Assembly (NCBI GenBank): GCA_905197665.1
Contig: CAJJZP010000014.1
Coordinates: forward strand, 9,720 to 73,719
Origin: an uncultured Collinsella sp.
Lineage (GTDB): Bacteria > Actinomycetota > Coriobacteriia > Coriobacteriales > Coriobacteriaceae
DNA length: 64,000 bases
Reading direction: 5' to 3'
In this document: one piece after another, positions 33,248 to 42,428 of the stretch
Layout of the letters: every line of letters starts with the position of its first letter
Numbering within the stretch: the first letter of the stretch is position 1
Notes under the pieces: model-generated
The model's input: the letters and a program-made list of their open reading frames with translations, nothing else
Databases searched by the model: none
Told to the model about the DNA's origin: nothing
Program-made: the position numbers and the translations under genes

Positions 33248-34452
33248 CGCTGGCGTGCCTCCTTCACTGCGTCTTCCAAGATGCCCTCTATGAGCTTGTT
33301 CTGGTGCCTACGCGAGAACCGGTCGCGGTCAAGGTTCGGGTCAAGGCAGTCCAAGCGCTCCGCCGCAATCCTCTCCACCGCAGCGCGAACCTCGTCGCTC
33401 GTCGTACACACAAAACCGTTGGCAAAGCCCGAGAGCAGCTTGGCGAGCGGCCCCTCGGGCGGCACCACCGCGACAACCGGCTTGTTCCAGAAGATGTAGT
33501 CGTAGATCTTGGTACCCACGTCATCAGGCGAGGTGTCTTCCACCACAAAGAAATCGGCGTCTCCCAGACGCGCCATACCTGCTTGGTATTCCATCAGCCC
33601 AAGGTTCAAGTAGCAGGCCGAATCGATGCCCTTGGACTTCATGACCCCATCAATCCAGTCGTACTTCTTTCCGATGTGGGCGAGTCCAGCGTCAACGCCA
33701 CGCGCCCGAATCTCACAAATCGCCTCCAAAATGGCAGCCGCCTTGTCTTTGTCGTAGTACATGAACTTGCCAAATACAGCAGCGGTAAGCCCAAAGAGCT
33801 TCTCACCGTTTGGGCGTATGGAGGCAAGCCTTGCCTCGTCGAAGCCGTTGGTGGCGACGCTCGCCTTCGAGCCCAGGCCGTAGGCCCGCTCCATCGCCTC
33901 GAGGTCGATGCCGCTTATGCAAATGACGCGGTCGGCAAGGCTCACCGCCCTGCGCTCGCGGCGCTTTATGAGCTTGCCATAGAGCCGCTTGAGCGCGGCT
34001 TTGGCCGCGCCGGCCCCGGAACCTGATACAATCGCAGGCCGATAGTTGATAGCCCCCAGGTCGCGGAAGTCTAGAACGTAGGGGATTCCCCAGCGCCCAA
34101 TGATCGATGCTGCCTCCAGCGGGTAATACGGCCCGCAGGTATTGAGCACGACGTCGTAGTTCGCAGGGTCCACCAAGCTCGAAAGGGCTCGAGCGAACCG
34201 CTTGCCGTTCAGGTAATCGGCTACCAGCAGTGCGGTCGAATAGTCCAAATCGAAACGTATGGTCCGCACTCCGTCGGGCACGCTAGCAGTCAGCTCCTCG
34301 GGTGTGTTCTCGCGCAGCAGACCCTTTCGAGAGAGGCACAGCACAGTAACGGAATGGCCGTCAGAGACGAGCTGCGACGACAGGCTCACCATGCGAACAG
34401 AAGCAACCTCTGGGTTCGGGGCGAAGTAGGGGGCGATGATCAGTACGCGCAT
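33244..34452 (-). CDS. glycosyltransferase family 4-like
   Basis: Protein of 402 residues with GT-B architecture. The N-terminal MRVLIIAPYFAPNPEVASVR is typical of GT4 acceptor domains; a donor-domain region includes AGMARLGDADFFVVEDTSPD and DYIFWNKPVVAVVPPEGPLA, where family members have the E/D-X7-E nucleotide-sugar motif. A central IKRRERRAVSLADRVICISG resembles the membrane-facing basic patch. It probably adds one sugar of the repeating unit on the cytoplasmic face. Sugar specificity not inferable. Confidence 0.88.
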   Translation of the reverse strand: MRVLIIAPYFAPNPEVASVRMVSLSSQLVSDGHSVTVLCLSRKGLLRENTPEELTASVPDGVRTIRFDLDYSTALLVADYLNGKRFARALSSLVDPANYDVVLNTCGPYYPLEAASIIGRWGIPYVLDFRDLGAINYRPAIVSGSGAGAAKAALKRLYGKLIKRRERRAVSLADRVICISGIDLEAMERAYGLGSKASVATNGFDEARLASIRPNGEKLFGLTAAVFGKFMYYDKDKAAAILEAICEIRARGVDAGLAHIGKKYDWIDGVMKSKGIDSACYLNLGLMEYQAGMARLGDADFFVVEDTSPDDVGTKIYDYIFWNKPVVAVVPPEGPLAKLLSGFANGFVCTTSDEVRAAVERIAAERLDCLDPNLDRDRFSRRHQNKLIEGILEDAVKEARQR

Positions 34453-34455
34453 GGG

Positions 34456-35445
34456 CTACCTCCCGGCTTTGCCAAGCGGCAGCTCAATGCCCTCGCCGAG
34501 TAACAGGTCGGTGCTCGCTGGGACCCAGTCGATCATGCCGCCGGCAGGAATGAAAGTCATCTCGCCGAACTTGACTGTCCCGTCGTCCAGACGGTACAGG
34601 TCGACGCGCACGAATGGCCAGCCTTCCGAGAGTGCACGGGCCAAGTCGAGCATCTCGTCAAAATTCTCAGGACGCTCAATATTCTCAGTAATGAGAGCAT
34701 GCTGAGAATATCGGAACGTCTGCTTATTCCATTCGTTGTCGAAATATGCCATGCGAAGACCCGTTGCCCTGTCACAGAGGAACTGGGTGTAGAGCGGCTC
34801 ACCGTCGTAGCAATATATCTTGTAGTCATAGATGTCGCCGCCGGCGTTCTCCATGTATTCTTCGGCAAAGACCTTGGGCGCAATATGTTCGTACTGCAGC
34901 TCCATCATCTGACCGTAGGCATAGTTCTCACTCATCCATCCATCGACCTTGACCTTCGCATCTGCAAGATCAAGGTTCGACTTGTCATGGACGATGATGT
35001 TGTATCCCGCGCCGTGATTGCACTTGAGAGCGAACCGGTCAGGCAGAGAGTCGAAGTCGATCTCGTCGAAGGAATCCCAAACGCCGAGCATTGGCACGAC
35101 ATACTTCTCGCCAACCTTCTCTGCGACCCATTCGCGGGCGATCACCTTGTCGATGAGGCGCGCCCTAAGGTCTGATTCCCCGTAGAGTTTGAGCCACTGC
35201 ATCTTCTCATTAAAGGTCTTAGGATTGGAGAGGTCGAGCCTCCTTCCCGTGCCGCACATGAAGAGCCTCTCGAGCTCGGCAGCTCGCTCCGCCACCGACA
35301 TGCTCGCATAGAGCTCCTGCCTCTTCCTCATGCAGGGAAGGCTCCCGAGCTGGTTGTGGGGTGCTCTAGCGCGCTCGATTATATAGGCGAACCCGTACGT
35401 GTCGACACTTGCTGCCAGACGCTTAAGCTTAGAGCTGATTGTCAC
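34456..35445 (-). CDS. TupA-like ATP-grasp protein
   Basis: Protein of 329 residues of the ATP-grasp TupA family, first known from teichuronopeptide synthesis in alkaliphilic Bacillus. Signatures are LSNPKTFNEKMQWLKLY, KVIAREWVAEKVGEKYVVPM, PDRFALKCNHGAGYNIIVHD and WPFVRVDLYRLDDGTVKFGE with FGEMTFIPAGG near the end. In EPS loci it is thought to link amino acids or other groups to the glycan by an ATP-dependent amide-forming step. Gap to neighbours is 3 bp on both sides. Confidence 0.87.
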   Translation of the reverse strand: MTISSKLKRLAASVDTYGFAYIIERARAPHNQLGSLPCMRKRQELYASMSVAERAAELERLFMCGTGRRLDLSNPKTFNEKMQWLKLYGESDLRARLIDKVIAREWVAEKVGEKYVVPMLGVWDSFDEIDFDSLPDRFALKCNHGAGYNIIVHDKSNLDLADAKVKVDGWMSENYAYGQMMELQYEHIAPKVFAEEYMENAGGDIYDYKIYCYDGEPLYTQFLCDRATGLRMAYFDNEWNKQTFRYSQHALITENIERPENFDEMLDLARALSEGWPFVRVDLYRLDDGTVKFGEMTFIPAGGMIDWVPASTDLLLGEGIELPLGKAGR

Positions 35446-35448
35446 GGT

Positions 35449-36417
35449 TTATTCCTCCTTAAAGGTACCCGCGCCGTTAATAGCTCGGACCCTGCTCCAT
35501 TCATTGTCGAGCAACCTTGCCGCATCGGGAAACTTCTTGAGCACTGCGCCAAACTGCTTCCAGAACAGTCTATCTCCCTGGTCGTTTACCTTTGTAAGCG
35601 CCTGCTCCTGCGAGCCCTCCACATAGAAGAGCGCGGGCTCACTGCCCCGCACCACGTTGCAGGGCAGGCCCGCACGTGCCGCCATCAGCCAAAACCAAAT
35701 GTCATCATTTGTTGGGGCGATCTTCATGAACAGAGATTCGTCCACCATCTCGGGGGGTAGTGGTTGGGGTGGATATATCGCGCCACCGACCCCCGTCAGC
35801 TTATGGAGGTAAGTCGGAAATGGGTACACATCGTATCCGCCAGGAAAAGCGCACCAACGACCCTCGTCCTTGTAGAACTTCGTTACCCGGTGACAGTGCA
35901 CCGCCCTAGGATTCTCCATGTAGGCACGGTAAAGCTTTTCGGCCCAATGCGGTCCGTAGTAGATGTCATCGTCCGCCGTAATCACTACGGCCCCTGGAAA
36001 CTCGCGCAGTGTCGGTATGAGCTTCTTATATGAGCGCATGTCACTGCACCAGCGTATATCGAGGCCGTACCTCTTCAATCCGGTCAAGCTCTCTGGCAAA
36101 TCGGCCTCGCCGCCCGGGTACTGTTCGCGCGCGAGCCAAAGTACAAGCACGTCAGGCTTACAGGTCTGCATGAGCAATGACTCGACAACGAGATGCACAG
36201 TCCTCGTCCTCGCAGGAAACGTTGTTAGCGAGATTACGAGAGGAACCTCGTGGTGCTCGGCGGAGAGCCCGGAATACCCAGCCTCAGATGAGTATTTCGA
36301 CCAGCGCATCTTGTGGATAGCGGGGACTAGAGGTGCAACGGCCCTGTCCCGTGCCCATTTAGCAGATGGTCCAACTCCAACGTGTCGCAACGTTTGGATA
36401 TGTTTCAGAATAGGCAA
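35449..36417 (-). CDS. glycosyltransferase (GT-A fold, polysaccharide)
   Basis: Protein of 322 residues. VPLVISLTTFPARTRTVHLV begins a GT-A-like domain, with the metal-binding VVITADDDIYYGPHWAEKLY (DDD) near residue 150 and later MKIAPTNDDIWFWLMAARAG. This arrangement is seen in a glycosyltransferase group of capsule loci not closely tied to a CAZy family I can name from memory. No membrane segment. Works with the other transferases on the repeating unit. Confidence 0.75.
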   Translation of the reverse strand: MPILKHIQTLRHVGVGPSAKWARDRAVAPLVPAIHKMRWSKYSSEAGYSGLSAEHHEVPLVISLTTFPARTRTVHLVVESLLMQTCKPDVLVLWLAREQYPGGEADLPESLTGLKRYGLDIRWCSDMRSYKKLIPTLREFPGAVVITADDDIYYGPHWAEKLYRAYMENPRAVHCHRVTKFYKDEGRWCAFPGGYDVYPFPTYLHKLTGVGGAIYPPQPLPPEMVDESLFMKIAPTNDDIWFWLMAARAGLPCNVVRGSEPALFYVEGSQEQALTKVNDQGDRLFWKQFGAVLKKFPDAARLLDNEWSRVRAINGAGTFKEE

Positions 36418-36425
36418 ATTAGCTC

Positions 36426-37508
36426 CTATTTGCCGAACTCGCCGGCCATGTCAATGGAGGCAAAATTTTGTAGAGGGAGCTTGACAGGCTCGTCGGTCTT
36501 CTGACTCTTGTAAATCGCAAGCACGATTTCAAGTGCATTCCTACCGGCAATGGCATCCACATAGGGTGCGCGGTCAATCTTTATGGCGTCAATCATGTCA
36601 GCATAGAGCGCGGTGTGTCCATTGCCGTAAACATTGCTCGTGACCTCATGAAGTCTCTTCGTCTCTGCATCGGCGCCGGTCTCCTCAGCGAAGTCCCATA
36701 CGTCAATGTTGTTCGTCGAGGTGCCGCCGACCTTGACGGTGCCTGTCTCTCCGAAAACGTAGAGCGTCTCCTCGAGATTCTTTGGGTAAACGTTTGCGGT
36801 GCCTTCGATGGTGCCAACAGCGCCGTTCTTGAACTTCAGGACGGCAACGCCCACATCTTCGGCCTCAAGGTAGTCATGAAAACGCTGTCGCGTGGCACCG
36901 TAGACTTCTTCGACATCGTTTCCGAGCATCCATCTGAGCAGGTCGATGCCATGGATGCACTGGTTCATGAGCGTGCCGCCATCCTGCTCCCATGTTCCTC
37001 GCCAGGGTGCCTGATCGTAATAGGATTTGCCACGGTTCCAGCGAACATTGATCGAACCATGGGAGATAGTCCCAAAACGACCCCCGTCTAGTGCCTCCCT
37101 CAGCTTTTGGATAGCGAGATTAAAGCGGTTCTGATGACAGACGGAGACTTTAACGCCCTTCTCGTGGGATCGCTCGACGATCAGGTCGGCGTCCTGCATG
37201 GACATTGCCATCGGTTTCTCGATGATAACGTTGATGCCGCGCTCGATGCAGTCGAGGGCGATCTTCGCATGCTCGCCGCTCTCGGTCGCGATGCCAACGA
37301 GCTCGATCTCAGGGTGAGCGTCGAGCATCGCGGAGTAGTCACTGCAACGCTCAGTTCCGGGGAAGTCACCGAAGCCGGCCTTCTCGAACATGGTATCGAA
37401 CTTGTAAGGGTCTATGTCACAGACGGCAACGAGATCCAAGTTGTTGTTGGCGACAGCCTTGATATGGTTGGCTGCGATTCTTCCACAGCCAATAAGAGCG
37501 TATTTCAT
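36426..37508 (-). CDS. Gfo/Idh/MocA family sugar oxidoreductase
   Basis: Protein of 360 residues from the ATG at 37508; upstream in-frame sequence belongs to the DegT gene. Rossmann motif MKYALIGCGRIAANHIKAV, then CDIDPYKF, the EKPMAMSMQDADLI motif (about residues 90-105; the EKP is the catalytic lysine motif) and MNQCIHGIDLLRWMLG. Next to a DegT aminotransferase it probably oxidises a UDP-amino sugar at C3 or C4 so that the next enzyme can aminate it, as in WbpB/WlbA-WbpE pathways. Inference from neighbours. Confidence 0.88.
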   Translation of the reverse strand: MKYALIGCGRIAANHIKAVANNNLDLVAVCDIDPYKFDTMFEKAGFGDFPGTERCSDYSAMLDAHPEIELVGIATESGEHAKIALDCIERGINVIIEKPMAMSMQDADLIVERSHEKGVKVSVCHQNRFNLAIQKLREALDGGRFGTISHGSINVRWNRGKSYYDQAPWRGTWEQDGGTLMNQCIHGIDLLRWMLGNDVEEVYGATRQRFHDYLEAEDVGVAVLKFKNGAVGTIEGTANVYPKNLEETLYVFGETGTVKVGGTSTNNIDVWDFAEETGADAETKRLHEVTSNVYGNGHTALYADMIDAIKIDRAPYVDAIAGRNALEIVLAIYKSQKTDEPVKLPLQNFASIDMAGEFGK

Positions 37509-37534
37509 GTTCCTTCCTTCCCATACGTGCTGGT

Positions 37535-38650
37535 CTAGAGAGCTGCGAGGACAGCAGAGACGACCTCGTCCTGCTCCTCCTCGGTAATGTAGGGTGAAAA
37601 TGGGATGCCAAAGTTGCACCGCGCGTAGTGTTCGGCGTTTGGGAACGATTGGACGACGTGACCGCCGAAGGCCTTCATCTGGTGAAGGGGCTTCGGGTAG
37701 TAGATGAGGGATGGCACGCCCACTTTCTTCATGGAAGCGACAACATGATCTCGTTGCTCCTCGGACTCTGCGATAAGCACGAACTGAGCGAAGGAGCTCG
37801 TGGAATCCTCAGTGATCTTCGGGGTTTGAATCTTGCCCTCAAATGCCTTCCAATAACGAGCTGCGACTTCCTGACGTTTATCCATCTCGGTGTCGAGCAA
37901 GTCCATCTTTGCCAGAAGGACCGCCGCCTGAATAGTGTCGAGGCGCGAATTCATGCCAACGCGGACGTTGTCGTACTTGCTCGACCCTTTGCCGTGCACC
38001 TTCAAAGAAGCGATTAGGCCGGCAATCTCGTTGTCATCGGTAAAGACGGCACCGCCGTCACCGTAACAGCCGAGCGGCTTCGAGGGGAAGAAACTCGTGC
38101 AGGCGATGTCGCCAAACGAGCCGCAGCGGGAACCCTTGTAAGAGGCACCGGTACCTTGTGCGGCGTCCTCGATCAGCAGAAGACCGTGGTCAGCGCAAAT
38201 TTTAGAGATCTCGTCGAAGCGGGCAGGATTGCCAAGGAAGTCAACCGCGACGACCGCGCGAGGCCTAAGCTTGCCCTCGCGCTCGACGATCTCTATCTGT
38301 TCTACGAGAGAGCTTGGCGAAAGGTTGAAGGTGTCAGGCTCGATATCGCAAAAGACCGGAGTGGCGCCGAGCATCACGGCAGGCTCCACGGATGCAATAA
38401 AAGTCATCGCGGGGCAGAAGACTGCGTCGCCAGCGCCGATTCCGTAAGCCATATAAGCGAGCTGGAGCGCCTCAGTGCCATTGCCACACCCGAGGCAGTG
38501 AGTTCGGCCAACGTAGTCGGCTAGCCTCTCCTCGAGCTCGCCCACTTCTTGACCTCCGATGAAATGAGCGCCAGCCATGATCTCGTCAACCCTTACGGAA
38601 AGGTTCGGTCGGAGCAATTCATACTGCTTCTTGAGGTTGATAAACTCCAT
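37535..38650 (-). CDS. DegT/DnrJ/EryC1/StrS aminotransferase
   Basis: PLP-dependent sugar aminotransferase of 371 residues. The N-terminal MEFINLKKQYELLRPNLSVR is typical; the glycine-rich GCGNGTEALQLAYMAYGI, the Asp in LLIEDAAQGTGASYKG and the PLP lysine in CTSFFPSKPLGCYGDGGAVF are visible. It should convert the keto-sugar made by the neighbouring Gfo/Idh enzyme to an amino sugar. With Ugd and a beta-helix acetyltransferase this would suffice for a UDP-2,3-diamino-glucuronate-type sugar, if Ugd acts on UDP-GlcNAc. Confidence 0.92.
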   Translation of the reverse strand: MEFINLKKQYELLRPNLSVRVDEIMAGAHFIGGQEVGELEERLADYVGRTHCLGCGNGTEALQLAYMAYGIGAGDAVFCPAMTFIASVEPAVMLGATPVFCDIEPDTFNLSPSSLVEQIEIVEREGKLRPRAVVAVDFLGNPARFDEISKICADHGLLLIEDAAQGTGASYKGSRCGSFGDIACTSFFPSKPLGCYGDGGAVFTDDNEIAGLIASLKVHGKGSSKYDNVRVGMNSRLDTIQAAVLLAKMDLLDTEMDKRQEVAARYWKAFEGKIQTPKITEDSTSSFAQFVLIAESEEQRDHVVASMKKVGVPSLIYYPKPLHQMKAFGGHVVQSFPNAEHYARCNFGIPFSPYITEEEQDEVVSAVLAAL

Positions 38651-38660
38651 TGTTTCTCCT

Positions 38661-40196
38661 TTAGATTGTATTTCTAGATAGGAGTCGCAGGGTCCCCTTC
38701 ATGAAGTCCATGCTCTGGCTGAACAGGTCGGACTTAAAGCTGAAGGCCCATAGAACCGCCAATGACAACACGAGTGAGCAGGCGAGCTTCAGGCAGAGCC
38801 CTGAGACGCCGGCGACACCGATGAAGCCGCAAATGAAATAAGAGACGGCGCAGACGGCGATCATGGCAATGAACTGCCGCGCCTGAAGGGCTAGGTAATC
38901 ACCCATACCACGCTTAAAGTAATGCTTGAAAAGGATGTACGCACCCCAGCCGAAGTTGATGAGCACGAGGGTCGTGATCGTTGCCAGCAGGATACCGGCA
39001 AAGCCCCAGAGTTGGACGAACAGCAGATTCAGAATGACATTGGCGACAGTTTCGATAATCGGTCGTATGCGGTCTTGCCACCAAAGCCCAGCTGCAGTCC
39101 TATAGAGATATACGATATCGCCCATTGTCTGGACATAGAAATATAGGACGAATAGCGCAGCGAGGCCGTCCGGGATTGCCAAATCGCTACCAACCCAAAT
39201 TCGCATGAAGGGTTGAATGAGGCAAAGAAGACAAGACGAGCAGACAGCAGCAATTGCCATGTAGAGAAACACGAAGACTCTAAAGTCTCCATAGTTTTCA
39301 TCGCGTGATTTCGAAACGATACCGTCGCCGACGCCTGCCGTAATTGCGTTGATGACAACGGCGAGCATGCCTGACACCGAGCTAACAATCATGAAATAAT
39401 TCTGGTACTGCGCTAGCACCGAAAGGCCCAGGAACGCAGAAATGACGACGCTGTCGAATGAAGTCCTGGTCGTTGAACTGAGTTTATAGAGAAACACGCC
39501 TGTGACACGCTTTGCAATGTCGCCGACGGTCTCACCATCAAGCTTTCCTTCACAGATAATGTCTGGGTAAAGTCGGTTCGAGAGAACGTTGCAGACGATA
39601 TTGTTGACAATAGTTGAGAGGGGCAACAGCACCGCATAGGCGTAGAAGTTCTGGGTGAGAACGAGGACGGCGATCTGAAAGGCATACATTCCTACGCTCG
39701 TTACCAGGCCCACCTTGCTCACCACATCGCCGCGTTGGTAGGCGGTGAGCAATGAGACCTTATACGCATACAGGAAGTAGCCGATGACCGTGTTCGAAAG
39801 ATAAATCGCATACAGGAGATAGATGTCGATACCACCGGGGGTTCGGCCTTTGATGAGTGACGAGAGGAACGGCATGAGGGCAACGCCGACGACGAGCACA
39901 CAGATGCCGATAACGCGATACACGAGACGGTAAAACGAAAGAAGCGCGCAAAGTTTCGGATTGTCGCCTTTGTTTATAGGCTCGTACATGCTGAAAACCA
40001 TCGCACTGCTAAAGCCAAGTTCGGCGAGCGAGAGTACGGTGAGGACTGAAGTGAAAAGGCTACCCAGTCCGGTGTACTCCACACCCAGGTAGTAAATCAT
40101 TGCCGTGCGCGCTGCAAACGGCATAATGATTACGAAAATCTTATTTATGACCGCCCAAACGATGTTACGGGCGGCGTTGTACCGTCTGGATGCCAT
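38661..40196 (-). CDS. wzx: Wzx-type polysaccharide flippase
   Basis: Polytopic membrane protein of 511 residues from the ATG at 40196, which overlaps the polymerase stop by one base. It has about 12-14 hydrophobic segments (IVWAVINKIFVIIMPFAART, LSLAELGFSSAMVFSMYEPI, FVYFYVQTMGDIVYLYRTAA-like region near 370) and the MATE/PST-like N-terminus of oligosaccharide flippases. It should move the lipid-linked repeat unit across the membrane. The symbol is by function; wzx genes are too divergent for firm naming. Confidence 0.88.
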   Translation of the reverse strand: MASRRYNAARNIVWAVINKIFVIIMPFAARTAMIYYLGVEYTGLGSLFTSVLTVLSLAELGFSSAMVFSMYEPINKGDNPKLCALLSFYRLVYRVIGICVLVVGVALMPFLSSLIKGRTPGGIDIYLLYAIYLSNTVIGYFLYAYKVSLLTAYQRGDVVSKVGLVTSVGMYAFQIAVLVLTQNFYAYAVLLPLSTIVNNIVCNVLSNRLYPDIICEGKLDGETVGDIAKRVTGVFLYKLSSTTRTSFDSVVISAFLGLSVLAQYQNYFMIVSSVSGMLAVVINAITAGVGDGIVSKSRDENYGDFRVFVFLYMAIAAVCSSCLLCLIQPFMRIWVGSDLAIPDGLAALFVLYFYVQTMGDIVYLYRTAAGLWWQDRIRPIIETVANVILNLLFVQLWGFAGILLATITTLVLINFGWGAYILFKHYFKRGMGDYLALQARQFIAMIAVCAVSYFICGFIGVAGVSGLCLKLACSLVLSLAVLWAFSFKSDLFSQSMDFMKGTLRLLSRNTI

Positions 40197-41470
40197 CAGC
40201 GAGCAGCCTCCTTCAAAGCAGCGGCGGCATTCTTTTTGAGGTCGGCGGTGCAAAGCCCCATAACCGCGAGCAGCCCCCAGAAATAGGTCTCCGTCCAGAA
40301 AGTGCCTGAGAGTCCGAGACGCCCGATGCAAAACGCCAAAAGTGTAAGGAAGATGGGAAACCAGGGGGACACGTTGCAGCTCCTAAATGAGAGGATGAGG
40401 AACCAGGCGAGGACGCCCAAAATGACAATTCCGAACGGAACACCAAAGTCATAAAAGATCTCGAGGAAGAAGTTGTGGCAGTAGTTACCGGGCCCCAGAT
40501 AGGCCTGGTCCGAAAAAGGCCCGTTACCAAGGGCCGTAATCCGCGGGATGAGAGTGTTCCAAATAGTCGAGCGCCCACTATCACTAGCGATGTCGGCATA
40601 TAGGAACTTCTCCAAGGTCCTTGAGGTAATCCCCATCGAGTTAAGCTGATGGTTTAGCATAGAGACGAGACCGTTAAGGAAGGTCACCAAAGTTAAGAGG
40701 AGGCCAACGACGAGCACCAATGCGAGCACTTTCCTTAGGATTGGACCCTTTGACCCTAAGATGTACACGAGGAATCTCAGCGCCGCGAAAGCGATAAGGC
40801 CAAGCAAAGGGCCGCGGGAACCGTACGAAAGTATCAGCGCCACGTTGGACACGGTGCACAGCGCCCAAACCGCCGTCATTGGCAGACTCCTCACGCCCCT
40901 ACAGTCCACGATGAAGTGCAGCGAGAGCAGGGCGAAGAACAATGCATCGAAGCCCAGGCCCATGTCGTAGCCGGCCACAGTCGTTGCTTGCATGACACTC
41001 CCCAGCGATGACTGCAGGAACACCGTCATTATCACGGTGGCTAGCTTCAGCGCCGCGTCGGCACGACTCGCATCGTTCTGCGAGGCCAGAAAGACGAACG
41101 CAACCATTCCACCCATCGGGTTTATGGCCTGCGGGAGAGCGTACTCCTCAAATATGTAAACGTCTATGTGCCGCACGGCCATGTAGAACGCGAATACCGC
41201 AAAAACGGCAGTCGGAAGCAGGATAAAACGTTTGGTGAGTTTCATCCCTTCACGCAGCCAATAGGCCGCGAGTAAAAACCAGGCAGCACACGTCAGTGCG
41301 TACACGACCAAGCTGTACATGCCAACCATGGAGGCGATAGTGTCGCGAAGGCCGTGGTAAGCGACGAAGATAAACAGCGCTACGGCAGGGAACCAGTCGA
41401 TGATCCCCTGCTCAGAGACGGGAAAACTTCCGTCAAATCGTGCGTGTGCCTTTGCGTGTTTTGTCGCCAT
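40196..41470 (-). CDS. Wzy-like polysaccharide polymerase / O-antigen ligase-family protein
   Basis: Polytopic membrane protein of about 424 residues with roughly ten hydrophobic segments (FPAVALFIFVAYHGL, VYALTCAAWFLLAAYWL, LALVLVVGLLLTLVTFL). The large loop between late segments includes SDSGRSTIWNTLIPRI, then GNGPFSDQAYLGPGNYCHNFF, matching the Wzy/WaaL-type extracytoplasmic loop with the HNFFLEIFYDFG segment. The start is unsure: the ATG at 41470 lies just inside the end of the upstream gene, and 41497 or 41518 are in-frame alternatives. Confidence 0.85.
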   Translation of the reverse strand: MATKHAKAHARFDGSFPVSEQGIIDWFPAVALFIFVAYHGLRDTIASMVGMYSLVVYALTCAAWFLLAAYWLREGMKLTKRFILLPTAVFAVFAFYMAVRHIDVYIFEEYALPQAINPMGGMVAFVFLASQNDASRADAALKLATVIMTVFLQSSLGSVMQATTVAGYDMGLGFDALFFALLSLHFIVDCRGVRSLPMTAVWALCTVSNVALILSYGSRGPLLGLIAFAALRFLVYILGSKGPILRKVLALVLVVGLLLTLVTFLNGLVSMLNHQLNSMGITSRTLEKFLYADIASDSGRSTIWNTLIPRITALGNGPFSDQAYLGPGNYCHNFFLEIFYDFGVPFGIVILGVLAWFLILSFRSCNVSPWFPIFLTLLAFCIGRLGLSGTFWTETYFWGLLAVMGLCTADLKKNAAAALKEAAR

Positions 41471-41477
41471 AGCCGTT

Positions 41478-42428
41478 TTAACTGATGTCACAGGCATCAC
41501 CGACTTTTCGAGCCTCACGGTTACCTCGAGCCCTCAGCAGGGCCTTCTCGACAGTCTTGATCAATGCCTCAGGGGCGGCGAGCAAGCCGAGGATGTCGGC
41601 TGCGCCTTTCAGCGTCTCGCCTTTCTTTATCCTCATGCGGCCCACCTCTGCACTTTGGGCAGCGGCCACAGCTCGCTTCTCTGAGGGTTCAAGACTGCCG
41701 TATACATCGGAGACAGATTCGAACAAGGCTCGTTTTGCCTCGATGAGATCATCTGGGCCAAGCCGGTTCTGATCGTCGCCCACATCGCAACAGTGGAGCG
41801 GCTCGTCGAGCTGTATCAGCTTCTTCCTGTAGGTTAGCTCTATAAGTAGCTGAAGGTCCTGATGACGCACGAGATTCTCGTCGAAGCCGCCAACCTCATC
41901 AAACAGTGACCGACGAACCATGAGCGTGCCAGTCGGAAAGTCCGAGACGATAAGCATTACGTCTTTGTAGACGTAGCCATCGGGGTGTTTGGGAAGAATA
42001 CTAAGAAGTTCGTCACCCCTGTAACGCTTTACGCGACAGGAGACCACGCCCCAGTCGTCGGAAAGCGAGACGAAAGATTCAACCTGGTGAGCGATTTTCT
42101 CAGGCTCCCACCAGTCATCGTCGTCCAGGAAAGCCAGTAGCTCGCCGGAGGCCGCCTCGACGCCCCTGTTACGGGCGAAAGCTCCATTCTTATGGACAGA
42201 GGGCTCCAGCAGACGCACTCTGCCATCGATTTTGGAGCATGCGCCGACGATGTCTCTCACTATAGGAGTAAACCACCCATCGTCCCCATTATCATTCACT
42301 ACGATAAGCTCAAGGTTTTTATAAGTCTGCCCTAAAACGCTCTTAATAGCGCGCTTCAACGTATTCTCCCGGCGATACGTGGGCATGATCACACTCACAA
42401 GCGGCATGACGTTAGCACCCATGACCAT
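41478..42428 (-). CDS. glycosyltransferase family 2
   Basis: Protein of 316 residues from an ATG at 42428 (AAGGG upstream, overlapping the previous gene by 17 bp); 42422 and 42407 are alternatives. GT-A fold with VSVIMPTYRRENTLKRAIKS, the first Asp in LIVVNDNGDD, the metal-binding LLAFLDDDDWWEPEKIA and a catalytic-base region VRHQDLQLLIELTYR. No membrane segment. It adds a sugar to the lipid-linked intermediate. Confidence 0.9.
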   Translation of the reverse strand: MVMGANVMPLVSVIMPTYRRENTLKRAIKSVLGQTYKNLELIVVNDNGDDGWFTPIVRDIVGACSKIDGRVRLLEPSVHKNGAFARNRGVEAASGELLAFLDDDDWWEPEKIAHQVESFVSLSDDWGVVSCRVKRYRGDELLSILPKHPDGYVYKDVMLIVSDFPTGTLMVRRSLFDEVGGFDENLVRHQDLQLLIELTYRKKLIQLDEPLHCCDVGDDQNRLGPDDLIEAKRALFESVSDVYGSLEPSEKRAVAAAQSAEVGRMRIKKGETLKGAADILGLLAAPEALIKTVEKALLRARGNREARKVGDACDIS

